The notes beneath the pieces were generated by a model. That model did no database searches. It was not told where the DNA came from and saw nothing but the letters and a program-made list of their open reading frames with translations. Positions 18,180-26,862 of a stretch of DNA of 64,000 bases are shown piece by piece (position 1 is the stretch's first letter; every line of letters begins with the position of its first letter). The stretch lies in contig NZ_CP135275.1 of the NCBI RefSeq assembly GCF_032302195.1, positions 5,981,501 through 6,045,500 on the forward strand, written 5' to 3'. The DNA is from Paenibacillus sp. MMS20-IR301. GTDB taxonomy: Bacteria; Bacillota; Bacilli; Paenibacillales; Paenibacillaceae. Position numbers and translations under genes: made by a program.

Positions 18180-19145
18180 ATGGAGATTATGAATGCGGCT
18201 GCAGCCGCAAATCCGGACGGTCCGGAAGCTGTGCACAGAACAGGCGGGCCCAAGTGGAGGCGTTTCAAAACCAACCTGCCTTTGATGATTATGTTTCTGC
18301 CTGTCCTGCTGTTTTATCTCATTTTCCGCTATGCTCCGATTGGCGGTTTAGTGATTGCCTTTAAGGATTACAATTTCTACGACGGCATTCTGAACAGCCC
18401 ATGGGTAGGCTTTCATTACTTTGAAGTGCTGTTTCAGGATCCCCGGACGCTGGAGATTATCCGCAATACCCTGATGCTCAGTATACTGAGTCTGCTTATA
18501 GGGTTTCCGATTCCGATTATTCTGGCCATCATGCTTAATGAAGTGCGCAGCATGGCGTTTAAACGGACGGTTCAGACCATTGTATATATGCCGCATTTCT
18601 TGTCCTGGGTCATTATTGCCATGCTGGTTACGACAGCCTTTGCGATGGAGAACGGGATGGTTAACCGGATTGTGGAAAGTATTGCGGGTGATGCGTACCC
18701 CTTCCTGTATGAGAAGTTCTCCTGGGTTGTGATCTTCATCGGCTCGGGAATATGGAAGGACATGGGCTTCAATGCCATTATTTTTCTGGCGGCCCTGTCT
18801 GCTATTGATCCCAGCCTGTATGAAGCAGCGGGGATGGACGGAGCGAGTAAAATGCGCCAGATCTGGCATATTACGCTGCCGGGTATCCGCCCCACAATTA
18901 TCCTGCTGATGATCCTGTCGATGGGCCGGGTGATGGAGGTCGGCTTCGATCAGGTATTCATGCTGCAGAATTCCAACGTAAACCAGATTGCCGATGTAAT
19001 CAGCACCTACATATACCGTATAGGCCTGCAAGGTGCACAGTTCAGCTTAACGACAGCGATGGGGCTGTTCGAATCATTAGTGGCGTTTATCCTGGTGTTC
19101 ACTGCCAACTATATCGCCCGCAAATTTGGAGAAGGACTATGGTAA
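18180..19145 (+). CDS. CUT1 sugar ABC transporter permease, LplB-like
   Basis: Inner-membrane permease of 321 residues with six predicted helices. The EAA loop is visible as YEAAGMDGASKMRQIWHITLPGIRP near residue 220, the contact site for the ATPase. It belongs to the LplB/YteP group used for complex oligosaccharides in Paenibacillus and Bacillus. GAGAGGAG precedes the ATG. It is followed 12 bases later by the partner permease and then by the binding lipoprotein. No ATPase gene is present; such systems usually share one MsmX-type ATPase encoded elsewhere. Confidence 0.93.
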   Translation: MEIMNAAAAANPDGPEAVHRTGGPKWRRFKTNLPLMIMFLPVLLFYLIFRYAPIGGLVIAFKDYNFYDGILNSPWVGFHYFEVLFQDPRTLEIIRNTLMLSILSLLIGFPIPIILAIMLNEVRSMAFKRTVQTIVYMPHFLSWVIIAMLVTTAFAMENGMVNRIVESIAGDAYPFLYEKFSWVVIFIGSGIWKDMGFNAIIFLAALSAIDPSLYEAAGMDGASKMRQIWHITLPGIRPTIILLMILSMGRVMEVGFDQVFMLQNSNVNQIADVISTYIYRIGLQGAQFSLTTAMGLFESLVAFILVFTANYIARKFGEGLW

Positions 19146-19157
19146 GGAGGAACATCA

Positions 19158-20027
19158 ATGCGGGATAGCAGAAGCGAGAAGGTTTTCTACTTCTTCAATT
19201 ACGTGCTGCTGGCGGTTATTGCAATGAGCTGTATCCTGCCGCTGCTGAACGTGGTCGCCTTATCACTCAGCGGAGCGGAGGCGGTAGTCAGCGGCCGGGT
19301 TACTCTGTGGCCGGTAGAATTCAGTCTCTCATCATTCAAAAGCTTATTTACAGGCACGCCGATTATGCGTTCCTTCTGGAATAGCGTACAGATTACGCTG
19401 GTAGGAACAGGACTAAGCATGCTGGTTACCATTATGGCCGCCTACCCCTTATCAAGAAGACAGTTTTACAGCCGCCGCTTCTTTACGATGGCCATGGTGT
19501 TTACGATGATTTTTAACGGCGGGCTGATCCCGACCTATCTGGTCGTGCAGAATCTGGGCCTGGTGAACAGCTATGCAGCCTTATGGCTTCCGGGTCTGGT
19601 CAGCACCTACAATATGCTGCTGATGCGTTCGGCCTTCGAACAGCTGCCGGGTGAGGTGGATGAAGCAGCCAAGATTGACGGATGCGGCGAGCTGGGTATC
19701 CTGGTACGGATCGTACTTCCGCTCTCCAAGCCGATGCTGGCTACCCTGGCCTTGTTCTATGGAGTCGGATACTGGAATGCATTCATGAGTGTCATGATCT
19801 ATATCAACGATACGGCCAAGTACAATATGACGGTGCTGGTGCAGAACATGATTAAATCGACGACGATGATTCAGGATTTCGCCGATCCTACCATGCTGGC
19901 TAATATGACACCGGAAGGCGTGCGGTCCGCCGCAGTTATCGTCATGATTGTTCCGATTCTGGCGGTGTACCCGCTGCTCCAGAAGTATTTCGTGAAGGGT
20001 GTTATGCTCGGCTCAATCAAAGGTTAA
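19158..20027 (+). CDS. CUT1 sugar ABC transporter permease, YtcP/LplC-like
   Basis: Second permease, 289 residues, six hydrophobic segments, with the EAA loop in DEAAKIDGCGELGILVRI near residue 175. The C-terminus KYFVKGVMLGSIKG is typical of the YtcP/LplC group. GGAGG sits 7 bases before the ATG, only 12 bases after the previous stop. It would form the heterodimeric channel with the LplB-like subunit. Confidence 0.93.
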   Translation: MRDSRSEKVFYFFNYVLLAVIAMSCILPLLNVVALSLSGAEAVVSGRVTLWPVEFSLSSFKSLFTGTPIMRSFWNSVQITLVGTGLSMLVTIMAAYPLSRRQFYSRRFFTMAMVFTMIFNGGLIPTYLVVQNLGLVNSYAALWLPGLVSTYNMLLMRSAFEQLPGEVDEAAKIDGCGELGILVRIVLPLSKPMLATLALFYGVGYWNAFMSVMIYINDTAKYNMTVLVQNMIKSTTMIQDFADPTMLANMTPEGVRSAAVIVMIVPILAVYPLLQKYFVKGVMLGSIKG

Positions 20028-20085
20028 CCGGCCGAACTTTATCCATATCCTTATCTTAAATCTTAAAGAAAGAGGGGTTTTCATC

Positions 20086-21744
20086 ATGAGTTTATTGAAT
20101 AAGCTGCCTAAAATGATGTTGATTGCAGGGTTGGGAGGAAGTCTGCTTGCCGGATGCTCAAGTGACAACAAGGAGCCGGCCGCAGAAGGCGGGGATACCA
20201 AGGCGCGCGGCAGCATTTCTTCTACCATCTACGACCGGGGGTCCGTGCCGAGCGGGATGGGGACGATCGAAGACAACATGTGGACCAAGTGGATTAACGA
20301 GAATGGTCCGGCAGACGTGAAGTTTGTGGCTATTCCGCGCTGGGAATCCCAGTCCAAGCTGAATGTGCTTCTGGCCTCGGGCAGTGCGCCGGATCTGATC
20401 TTCGAGTTCGGCACAAGCATCCGTAACCAGATGTTCGACCAGAAGCAGCTGCTGCCGCTAGATGATCTGATTGAGCAGCATAGTGTGGAGTATAAGGCGC
20501 TGATGGAGAAATATCCGCAGCTGAAGCAGGCTGGCATCAAGTCAGACGGCAAGCTGTATGAAGTCGGCCGTATGAATGAGGTGTATCCGCTTGTAAGCGT
20601 ATTTATCCGGGAGGACTGGCTGAATAAGCTGGGGCTGGACATGCCGGCAACGGAGGAGGAGTTCCTGGCAGTGGCCAAAGCCTTCACAGAGCAGGACCCG
20701 GACGGCAATGGGGTTGACGATACTTACGGCATCGGCGGCTTTGAGTTCGGGGATAATGCCGGGCTGTTCCGGTATATCTTCAATGCCAACTGGGTGAATC
20801 TCGGTGAGGATGGCGGAATTGAAGTCGGGCCGGAGCGTCTGAAGAAAGAAGCAGAGTTCAAGCGGGCACTGTATGAAGCCGGTGTCGTAGACAAGGACTT
20901 CCTGAGTGATAAAGACGGGTCCAAGTCAAAGCAGGACTTCCTGAACGGCAAGATCGGAATCTATGCCTTCATGACGAATGATTATATGGGCTTCGCTTCC
21001 CGCGAGCTGGATACACTGATGAAAAATGTCCCGGAATCCAAACTGAAGATCCTGCCGCTTCCGAAGACCTCTGCCGGACAATTCACTACCGTCTGGAACA
21101 ATCCGGTCCAGATGACAGCTGTGGTGAATGCCCGGGCCAAAAACCCGGAAGCTGTTATGGAGTATATAGATTTCCTGGTTAAGCCGGAAATCGGACGCAC
21201 CTTCCGTTATGGTATCGAAGGCGAGCATTTCAAGCTTGAGGCTGACGGCAGGCCCGTTATTCTGGATCAGGAGAAGTACAAAAATGAAGTAAGCTGGGCC
21301 AGTGATTTCGCTATGGTATACAGCCGTCTGGAAGAAGGCAAATACGGATATGCGGAGACCCAATTCGATGAAACCATTCCTGCCCAGAAAGAAGCCCTGC
21401 GCCTGTTCAAGGAAGCGGTGGATACGTATATGACCGATCTGCCGGTGGGCGAAGGCTTGACGCACTCCGAGCATATGCCGCAGCTGCCGAAGGAGCTGCA
21501 GGTTAAATTCAGCAATGTGACAGCTGCTGTCCATGATATCTATACCAGAGCGATCCTTGGCGGAACTAATTACACCATTGAGCAGGCGGCAGCGGATGCT
21601 GAGAAGCAGTGGCAAACCGGCGGCGGTGCTGAAATTGTAAGCTGGTATGAGGAATGGTGGAATAAAGAAAAGGATAATGTGCTGATCTGGAGCGATTTCT
21701 ACGATATCTATGAACAGCAGCGTTCAGCATATCAGGCCAACTAA
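20086..21744 (+). CDS. Extracellular sugar-binding lipoprotein of the CUT1 importer
   Basis: Solute-binding protein of 552 residues. A type II signal peptide ends at the lipobox LLAGC (Cys24), so it is lipid-anchored outside the membrane. The large size and motifs such as WESQSKLNVLLASGSAPDLI and FREDWLNKLG-like wording (here IREDWLNKLGLDMP) place it in the LplA/YtcQ group for oligosaccharides. The ATG at 20086 follows AAGAGGGG; an open frame upstream lacks a binding site. The importer with its YesMN pair forms a complete sensing-uptake unit, but no glycosidase lies beside it, so the sugar is unknown. Confidence 0.93.
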   Translation: MSLLNKLPKMMLIAGLGGSLLAGCSSDNKEPAAEGGDTKARGSISSTIYDRGSVPSGMGTIEDNMWTKWINENGPADVKFVAIPRWESQSKLNVLLASGSAPDLIFEFGTSIRNQMFDQKQLLPLDDLIEQHSVEYKALMEKYPQLKQAGIKSDGKLYEVGRMNEVYPLVSVFIREDWLNKLGLDMPATEEEFLAVAKAFTEQDPDGNGVDDTYGIGGFEFGDNAGLFRYIFNANWVNLGEDGGIEVGPERLKKEAEFKRALYEAGVVDKDFLSDKDGSKSKQDFLNGKIGIYAFMTNDYMGFASRELDTLMKNVPESKLKILPLPKTSAGQFTTVWNNPVQMTAVVNARAKNPEAVMEYIDFLVKPEIGRTFRYGIEGEHFKLEADGRPVILDQEKYKNEVSWASDFAMVYSRLEEGKYGYAETQFDETIPAQKEALRLFKEAVDTYMTDLPVGEGLTHSEHMPQLPKELQVKFSNVTAAVHDIYTRAILGGTNYTIEQAAADAEKQWQTGGGAEIVSWYEEWWNKEKDNVLIWSDFYDIYEQQRSAYQAN

Positions 21745-21757
21745 CTTAATATAATGA

Positions 21758-21795
21758 AGCAGCCGTCAGGGAAAATGTCCTGGCGGCTGCTTTAC
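21758..21795 (+). terminator. Terminator after the importer operon
   Basis: AGCAGCCGTCAGG pairs perfectly with CCTGGCGGCTGCT apart from one G-T pair, with an 8-base loop, followed by TTTA. It lies 14 bases after the binding-protein stop. Confidence 0.8.
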
Positions 21796-21954
21796 TGTGA
21801 AGAGGTATTTCTATAGGTTCTATAGGCTCTTAAGTACGCCTCATTTATAGAGGCGAATTTTAAATATTAAATTTTAAAGGGAACCTGCTGGAATATGTCG
21901 AAACTTCAGTGAAGTAATTCTATCAAGTGACGTATAAAGGAGATTTCGCTATCT

Positions 21955-22776
21955 ATGAAGAATGTGATTCGTTCCCTTGAAGATATAGTACAGCTGGCCC
22001 CGATTCTCAAAGCTGCGTTTCCATACGATATATCTATCGCTGTCTGTGACCTGGAGAAGTTCATTGCCTATTTCCCCGGGGAGTTCATTGATCTGGGGAT
22101 CCAGGCCGGGCAGGTAATTCAGCCGGAAGAGCCGTTGTATCATGCGCTGCAAAATGATGAATCCGCCGTCTCGAACGTGCCTAAGGAATATTACGGTTAT
22201 GAATTCGTCGGAACCGTACTGCCGGTGCACAGTGAAGATGGAGCTGTCAGCGGGGCAATCTGTATCCAGGTGCGCAGACAGACGGAGCTGCGGGAGATCG
22301 CGGGTCAAATCTCCACTTCCCTGAACCAGGCGAATGAGCGCATCGCCCATGTGGCGGATGGCTCTAATCTGCTGGCCGGCTTCTCGCAGAAGCTGCTGCT
22401 TCAATCCCAGGCTGCCGCTGAAAGTGTCCAGAGAAGCGATGAGGTGCTGTCCGTCCTGCGGAAGGTTGCGGATCAGACGAATCTGCTGGGGATTAATGCC
22501 GCCATTGAGGCTGCCCACGCCGGAGATAAGGGCCGTGGGTTTGATGTAGTTGCGAAGGAAATCCGCAAATTCTCCAGAGAAACGGAGTTATCCGCGCTGC
22601 GGATCCGTGATACGCTGGAGCAGATTCAGCTGGCGATGAAACAGATTGGCCAGTCGATAGACCAAATCGCCTCAGTCGGCCAGGAGCAGGCCGCTTCAAC
22701 GCAGGAAATCTCCAGCTTCGTTGAGGAGATCCGGGCGATGTCCGAGCAGCTTAACAGGTATGCGCAGAAGCTGTAG
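21955..22776 (+). CDS. Soluble methyl-accepting chemotaxis-like protein
   Basis: Cytoplasmic protein of 273 residues with no membrane segment. The N-terminal 120 residues look like a small sensory domain; residues 125-273 form the signalling coiled coil with the receptor-tip hallmark TNLLGINAAIEAAHAGDKGRGFDVVA-type segment near 180. Soluble receptors of this size, such as B. subtilis YfmS, modulate the chemotaxis kinase CheA. AAAGGAG precedes the ATG by 12 bases. The upstream gap holds a small hairpin (CGCCTC/GAGGCG) of unknown use. The ligand is unknown. Confidence 0.85.
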   Translation: MKNVIRSLEDIVQLAPILKAAFPYDISIAVCDLEKFIAYFPGEFIDLGIQAGQVIQPEEPLYHALQNDESAVSNVPKEYYGYEFVGTVLPVHSEDGAVSGAICIQVRRQTELREIAGQISTSLNQANERIAHVADGSNLLAGFSQKLLLQSQAAAESVQRSDEVLSVLRKVADQTNLLGINAAIEAAHAGDKGRGFDVVAKEIRKFSRETELSALRIRDTLEQIQLAMKQIGQSIDQIASVGQEQAASTQEISSFVEEIRAMSEQLNRYAQKL

Positions 22777-22847
22777 ACTGGAGCGGGGGGATATGCTTGT
22801 ACGTATATTGGGTTGACTCTGTTGTGTCATAGAAAGGAGGCAAAAGT

Positions 22848-23360
22848 ATGAACATCAGAACGCTGACATCCGCCGATGCAGAGCTGTACCGTGAGCTTCG
22901 GCTGCAGGCGCTGCAGCAGCATCCCGATGTCTATCTCAGCTCCTATGAATCGGAAGCGAAGCTATCGATAGCTAATACACGAATCAGGCTTGCGCCAGCG
23001 GAGCATCATTTCACCCTGGGAGCGTTTGATTCGGATGATAAGCTGGTGGGAATGGTCACGCTGTTCCGGGAGAGCCGGGCCAAGATTGATCACAAAGCCA
23101 ATGTGTATTCCGTCTACGTGGATCCGGCTGTCCGTAAGCAGGCGGTAGGGCGCCTGCTTATGCTGGAGCTGATTGCCCGCGCGAAGGATATGCCGGGACT
23201 CGAGCAGCTTAATCTGACCGTAACCTCAACCAATCTGCCGGCGAAGAGACTCTACGAATCGCTGGGGTTCATCTGCTACGGTACTGAGCCAAGGGCGATG
23301 AAGCTGGGTGAACGTTATCTGGATGAGGATCATATGGTGCTGATGCTAGGGGCGGAATAA
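22848..23360 (+). CDS. GNAT-family N-acetyltransferase
   Basis: Enzyme of 170 residues with the GNAT acetyl-CoA fold: beta-strand VYSVYVDPAVRKQAVGRLLM, where R-K-Q-A-V-G-R replaces the usual R/Q-x-x-G-x-G/A loop, then NLTVTSTNLPAKRLYESLGF. AAAGGAGG lies 6 bases before the ATG. The acceptor is not recognisable. It stands alone on this strand between a chemoreceptor-like gene and a secreted protein gene. Confidence 0.85.
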   Translation: MNIRTLTSADAELYRELRLQALQQHPDVYLSSYESEAKLSIANTRIRLAPAEHHFTLGAFDSDDKLVGMVTLFRESRAKIDHKANVYSVYVDPAVRKQAVGRLLMLELIARAKDMPGLEQLNLTVTSTNLPAKRLYESLGFICYGTEPRAMKLGERYLDEDHMVLMLGAE

Positions 23361-23438
23361 TAATTCTGCGGGATTGAAACCTTTTCCAATTAGCCCAGTA
23401 TTAAAGATGGTTGAATATGGAACTAATTGGGGGCGTTG

Positions 23439-24401
23439 ATGTTGAAAAGGTTGTCGATGGTATGTATCGTATTGATTATGGTGTTTAGTCTGGGTGCTCT
23501 TCCTGTCTCGGCCGCGGAGAAAGGAGCCCATATTTTCGTGGACGGGGAGCCGCTTCAATCAAGAGCTGTAACTAAGAACAATGTATCGTTCGTGCCTTTC
23601 CGGGAATTGTTTGAGAAGCTGAAGATGAACATTGAATATAATGCTAAGCTGAAGCAGGTAACCGGCACAAAAAACGGGCTGAAAATCTCCTTCACGATCG
23701 GCAGCAAGACGGCTTATGTGAATGGAGTGAAGAAAAGCCTGCAAGCGGCACCTTTTTCGCAAAACGGCACCACATTAATTCCGGTACGGATTGTAGGCGA
23801 AGCGACAGGCAATGCCGTATATTTCTCGGCGAATGTAAATGTAATTCAGATCAACAGTCCGTCTTTCAAAGGCGCAGCTTATACCATTGATGGGGCTTAT
23901 GTTTCATTTAATGCGGATGGCACTGTCTCACTTGCGTATAGCCCGGAATCGGAAGAGCTGCGGGAATTAGCGGAGATTGCGGCTATTAAGAATTCTGTAG
24001 ATAATTTCCCCAAGGTGCGTATTGTTGGAGTAAAGCCTACAGCAGAACAGGCCAAAGATCCCGGCTATAAGGGGTATCCGGATTATTTTGACGAGAATTA
24101 TGTCATTGCTGCCGGAAATAATGAGCAGCTGCCGCCGCTGATGAGTGAGGGCTGGATTTCCTTATCTATGTTATCAGAGATTGAAGGTGTGAATAGCCTG
24201 GGCAGCAGTCAGCCTGATACGATAGCGATCGGCAAGTATGCCGGAATGGATTTCATCAGAGTTACGATCGTCCTGACGGATGAATATAAGAAAGCCAAAG
24301 AAGGAGACTTCGTTCTGAGTGATATCCGCGTTAAGAAGTACAAAGGCTTGATGTACCTCAGTATTGAAGATCTGCAGACAACGGGACTTACTGTGGAATA
24401 A
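23439..24401 (+). CDS. Secreted protein with copper-amine-oxidase N-terminal-like domain
   Basis: Exported protein of about 320 residues: a signal peptide ending near PVSAAE, then a CuAO_N1 domain (about 28-140) with IFVDGEPLQSRAV, VPFREL and TTLIPVRIVGEATG, then a C-terminal domain I do not recognise. CuAO_N1 domains are abundant in Paenibacillus exoproteins and probably bind cell-wall polymers; they are not amine oxidases. ATG at 23439 is preceded by GGGGG at 10 bases. Confidence 0.8.
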   Translation: MLKRLSMVCIVLIMVFSLGALPVSAAEKGAHIFVDGEPLQSRAVTKNNVSFVPFRELFEKLKMNIEYNAKLKQVTGTKNGLKISFTIGSKTAYVNGVKKSLQAAPFSQNGTTLIPVRIVGEATGNAVYFSANVNVIQINSPSFKGAAYTIDGAYVSFNADGTVSLAYSPESEELRELAEIAAIKNSVDNFPKVRIVGVKPTAEQAKDPGYKGYPDYFDENYVIAAGNNEQLPPLMSEGWISLSMLSEIEGVNSLGSSQPDTIAIGKYAGMDFIRVTIVLTDEYKKAKEGDFVLSDIRVKKYKGLMYLSIEDLQTTGLTVE

Positions 24402-24471
24402 TGATACTAGATAACATTCCAGAAAGCATGTGACACTGTTATAGCAGGTGTTAGAGAAGCGGGAGATTATT

Positions 24472-24519
24472 AAAAATTTGGAGGGGCTTTTGCTGAGAGA
24501 TTACAGCAAAAGCCCCTCC
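24472..24519 (-). terminator. Strong terminator of the SLH protein gene
   Basis: A perfect 16-bp stem (GGAGGGGCTTTTGCTG and complement) with an 8-base loop. On the minus strand it is followed by AAATTTTTAAT. It lies just past the stop of the minus-strand SLH protein gene; the plus-strand tail has no T run. Confidence 0.85.
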
Positions 24520-24552
24520 TGCATATACAGCAGAAGGGGCCAGGCGGGAGGA

Positions 24553-25587
24553 TTACTGGTTAGTCTTCGCGTCAAGAATTTCATGTACACGGGTTACCAT
24601 AGCAGCTGCGTCATTGCGGGTAATTCCGTCCTGCGGCTTGAAGTTTCCGTCCCCATCCAGAGCGGTGATCTTGAGGGCAATTGCTGTCTGAATAGCACCT
24701 GAATGAAGAATATCGATCTGGTCATCGTCTGCAATATCTACCGGATTCAGCTTGATCATCGGCAGCTGGCCGCTGGTCTGGAGTGTATGAATCAGCAGGT
24801 AGGTGAAGGACTCACGGGTCATGCTGCCGGCCGGAGCGATCTTGATCTGCAGGCCGGCTTCCGGTCCGGCAGCATCCTTAATGAACTGAACGGCTTCTTC
24901 TGCTGTAAGCACCTCTCCGGCAGCAGTCTCCGGTGCCTGATGTGCCTTAAGGTAGGAGAGTGCATTGCTGATGGCGACGGCTGCTTCAGCACGGGTGATC
25001 TCCTGTTTCGGGTTAAGCTTCCCGTTCGCATCCAGCTTCAGTACACCATAGCTTAAAGCGCGCTGGAGTGACCCGGAATACTCCACTTTAACCTGATCCT
25101 GATCCTTATATTCCACTACCACCGGTTTAATCATCGGCAGCTGGCCCTTTGCTTCCATCGCATCAATAACCTGGTAGGTGAATTGCTCGCGGGTCAGCTT
25201 CTCACCGGGCTTCAGGTCGGCGGGCAGATCCAGCCCATGAACTCCGGCGATAATCAGCGCCTGGGCATACCATGCAGAATCATTGGCATTCTTGAAATAA
25301 TCGGTGGCAAGCGGCGCCTTCACGAACCGGATCGTATCCAGGTTCAGCCCGAATGCATTCACGATCAGCTGTACACCTTCTGCTGCGGAGATACTGAGAT
25401 ATGGAGCGAACCGGTCCTCGCTGACCCCTTTAATCAGGCCGCTATTTTGCAGAGCGATAATCTTCTCCTTATCCTGTACATTGTTCAGATCCTTGAAGGC
25501 TGCAGCCGATGCCATTTGTTGCCCGGCGAAGCTGAGTGCAAGGAGAGCAGTGGCGGACATTGTAATGATTTTGAATGATTTATTCAT
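24553..25587 (-). CDS. Secreted S-layer-homology (SLH) repeat protein
   Basis: Exported protein of 344 residues with signal peptide ending near ASAAA. The rest is made of diverged SLH-like repeats: FKDLNNVQDKEKIIAL at 31, YFKNANDSAWYAQALI near 95, ALSYGVLKLDANGKL with ITRAEAAVAISNAL near 190, and IALKITALDGDGNFKP with ITRNDAAAMVTRV near 315. SLH domains bind pyruvylated wall polymers. There is no other recognisable domain, so it may be a structural or adaptor surface protein. AGGTGAG precedes the ATG. Confidence 0.87.
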   Translation of the reverse strand: MNKSFKIITMSATALLALSFAGQQMASAAAFKDLNNVQDKEKIIALQNSGLIKGVSEDRFAPYLSISAAEGVQLIVNAFGLNLDTIRFVKAPLATDYFKNANDSAWYAQALIIAGVHGLDLPADLKPGEKLTREQFTYQVIDAMEAKGQLPMIKPVVVEYKDQDQVKVEYSGSLQRALSYGVLKLDANGKLNPKQEITRAEAAVAISNALSYLKAHQAPETAAGEVLTAEEAVQFIKDAAGPEAGLQIKIAPAGSMTRESFTYLLIHTLQTSGQLPMIKLNPVDIADDDQIDILHSGAIQTAIALKITALDGDGNFKPQDGITRNDAAAMVTRVHEILDAKTNQ

Positions 25588-25733
25588 TTGAACTCACCTC
25601 ATAGAGTAGTTTGTGTGTTTATTTGTGTACATAGACGGTCCATCTGCTAAAAAGGTTACAGCAGCCGCAGCCTCAATTTCGGTATGATCAAAAATTAACT
25701 ATATAGAGTGCGCTTCAGAATCCGATTAGACTT

Positions 25734-25913
25734 AAATGTTGTACCTTTTGCAACTTTGGTTCATAGATATTCAGGTGTTCCGGAGGATTGTTGTACTAAA
25801 TACAATAATCCTCCGGAAGAGCTGCTTGGAATAGGAAAAATCCTGCAGTTTATACAACAATCCCGGCTTTTGGCCGATCTACTGAACGAAATGTTGTATT
25901 CTGTGCAGGATTT
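25734..25913. repeat. Cluster of inverted repeats with TGTTGTA cores
   Basis: This 413-base gap between minus-strand genes holds no gene but dense symmetry. At 25778-25818 an 18-bp stem (TTCCGGAGGATTGTTGTA and complement, one G-T pair) closes a 5-base loop. At 25838-25859 and 25892-25913 two 22-base arms pair at 18 positions (AAATCCTGCA and ATACAACA with TGTTGTAT and TGCAGGATTT). A further related copy, AAATGTTGTA followed by TTGCA, lies at 25734-25758. There is no T run, so these are not simple terminators. It looks like a REP- or MITE-like element, possibly several nested units. Confidence 0.75.
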
Positions 25914-26000
25914 CATAAAAAGTTACCCGGTTATTGCCCCGGAAGGCGGATGAATCAGGGGGCTTCTCCGCAGCAACTGCAGTTGGGATAGGATTTTCTT

Positions 26001-26666
26001 TTATATTAAGGGGTAGGGTTCGTGCGCTTCTTCAGACAAAGCTCCCGCCAGTTCATGGAAATCAAACAGGACATACTCGCCTCGGCGGTTTCGGATCATA
26101 TTGCCGGTATGCAGATCCCCATGACAAAAGTGTCTGGGAAGAGGCGAGATGCGGCCCCATAATTCATGACCGTAGTGTTCAAGATCAAGGATTTGTCCCG
26201 GATCACTATCCAGTTCACGCATAATTGAGAGATAGTCATCGATGTATTCGGTTCGGGGCCGCTGGATAAGCTGATCCGGATAGCGCTGCATAAGCTTATG
26301 CAGCTCACCGGTCTGTTGTCCGATACGCGCCGCTTCGGCTACTCCATCCGGCGTATCTCCCCCGATATAGTTGTATAGCACTGCCGGACACCATTCACCG
26401 TGGTGGTCAAGGAGCAGATGACTCTCCCCCCGGACTGTCCGGAGAACCGATGCTGCGGGATAACTATTTGCCTGCAGATATTCCAGAATACGCACGGATT
26501 GCAGGGCATCAGCTGTTTTGAAGCTGCGGTAGATTTTAAGCATATACCGGTTTCCGCCGCCCTCAGCAAAATATACCGAGCCGATCATCTCCCGGTGCAG
26601 CTTGATATGTTCTATACGTAACGGGTAGGACCGGTTCAGTTCACGAATAAGATAATCCAGTTCCAT
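26001..26666 (-). CDS. APH-family phosphotransferase, C-terminally truncated
   Basis: Aminoglycoside/homoserine-kinase-like protein of 221 residues. Visible are the N-lobe lysine in NRYMLKIYRSFK, the catalytic loop HFCHGDLHTGNMI and the metal-binding LFDFHELAG. Full members of the family are about 300-330 residues; this one ends about 25 residues after the catalytic loop, losing the C-terminal helices. The stop falls next to the inverted-repeat cluster, which suggests that the 3' end was lost on insertion of that element. AAGGAG precedes the ATG. It may be inactive; I keep it as a CDS because the frame is otherwise intact. Confidence 0.7.
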   Translation of the reverse strand: MELDYLIRELNRSYPLRIEHIKLHREMIGSVYFAEGGGNRYMLKIYRSFKTADALQSVRILEYLQANSYPAASVLRTVRGESHLLLDHHGEWCPAVLYNYIGGDTPDGVAEAARIGQQTGELHKLMQRYPDQLIQRPRTEYIDDYLSIMRELDSDPGQILDLEHYGHELWGRISPLPRHFCHGDLHTGNMIRNRRGEYVLFDFHELAGALSEEAHEPYPLI

Positions 26667-26862
26667 CTGCTATAATCTCCTTCACCAGACTTGTTCATCT
26701 GTTATCCATTATTTCATCAGCCGGGAGGAGGCGTATAGAGAGAGCTTAGTTATAATTAAAGTTAGCAGAATTCGAAAAAAAGAAGGCATATACAGGAAAT
26801 CATCCCCTTTTTACCGAAAGATAGGAAGGAGATGATAACAGACAGATTACTTGGAGGTTGTA

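Noticed and set aside
24480..24519. Transposon terminal repeat
   Set aside because: The 16-bp perfect stem has an 8-base loop and a minus-strand T tract, which is the form of an intrinsic terminator for the SLH gene.
25708..25953. Open frame of 81 codons on the plus strand
   Set aside because: It reads through the inverted-repeat cluster, has no ribosome binding site and shows no protein-like pattern; the open frame is a by-product of the repeats.
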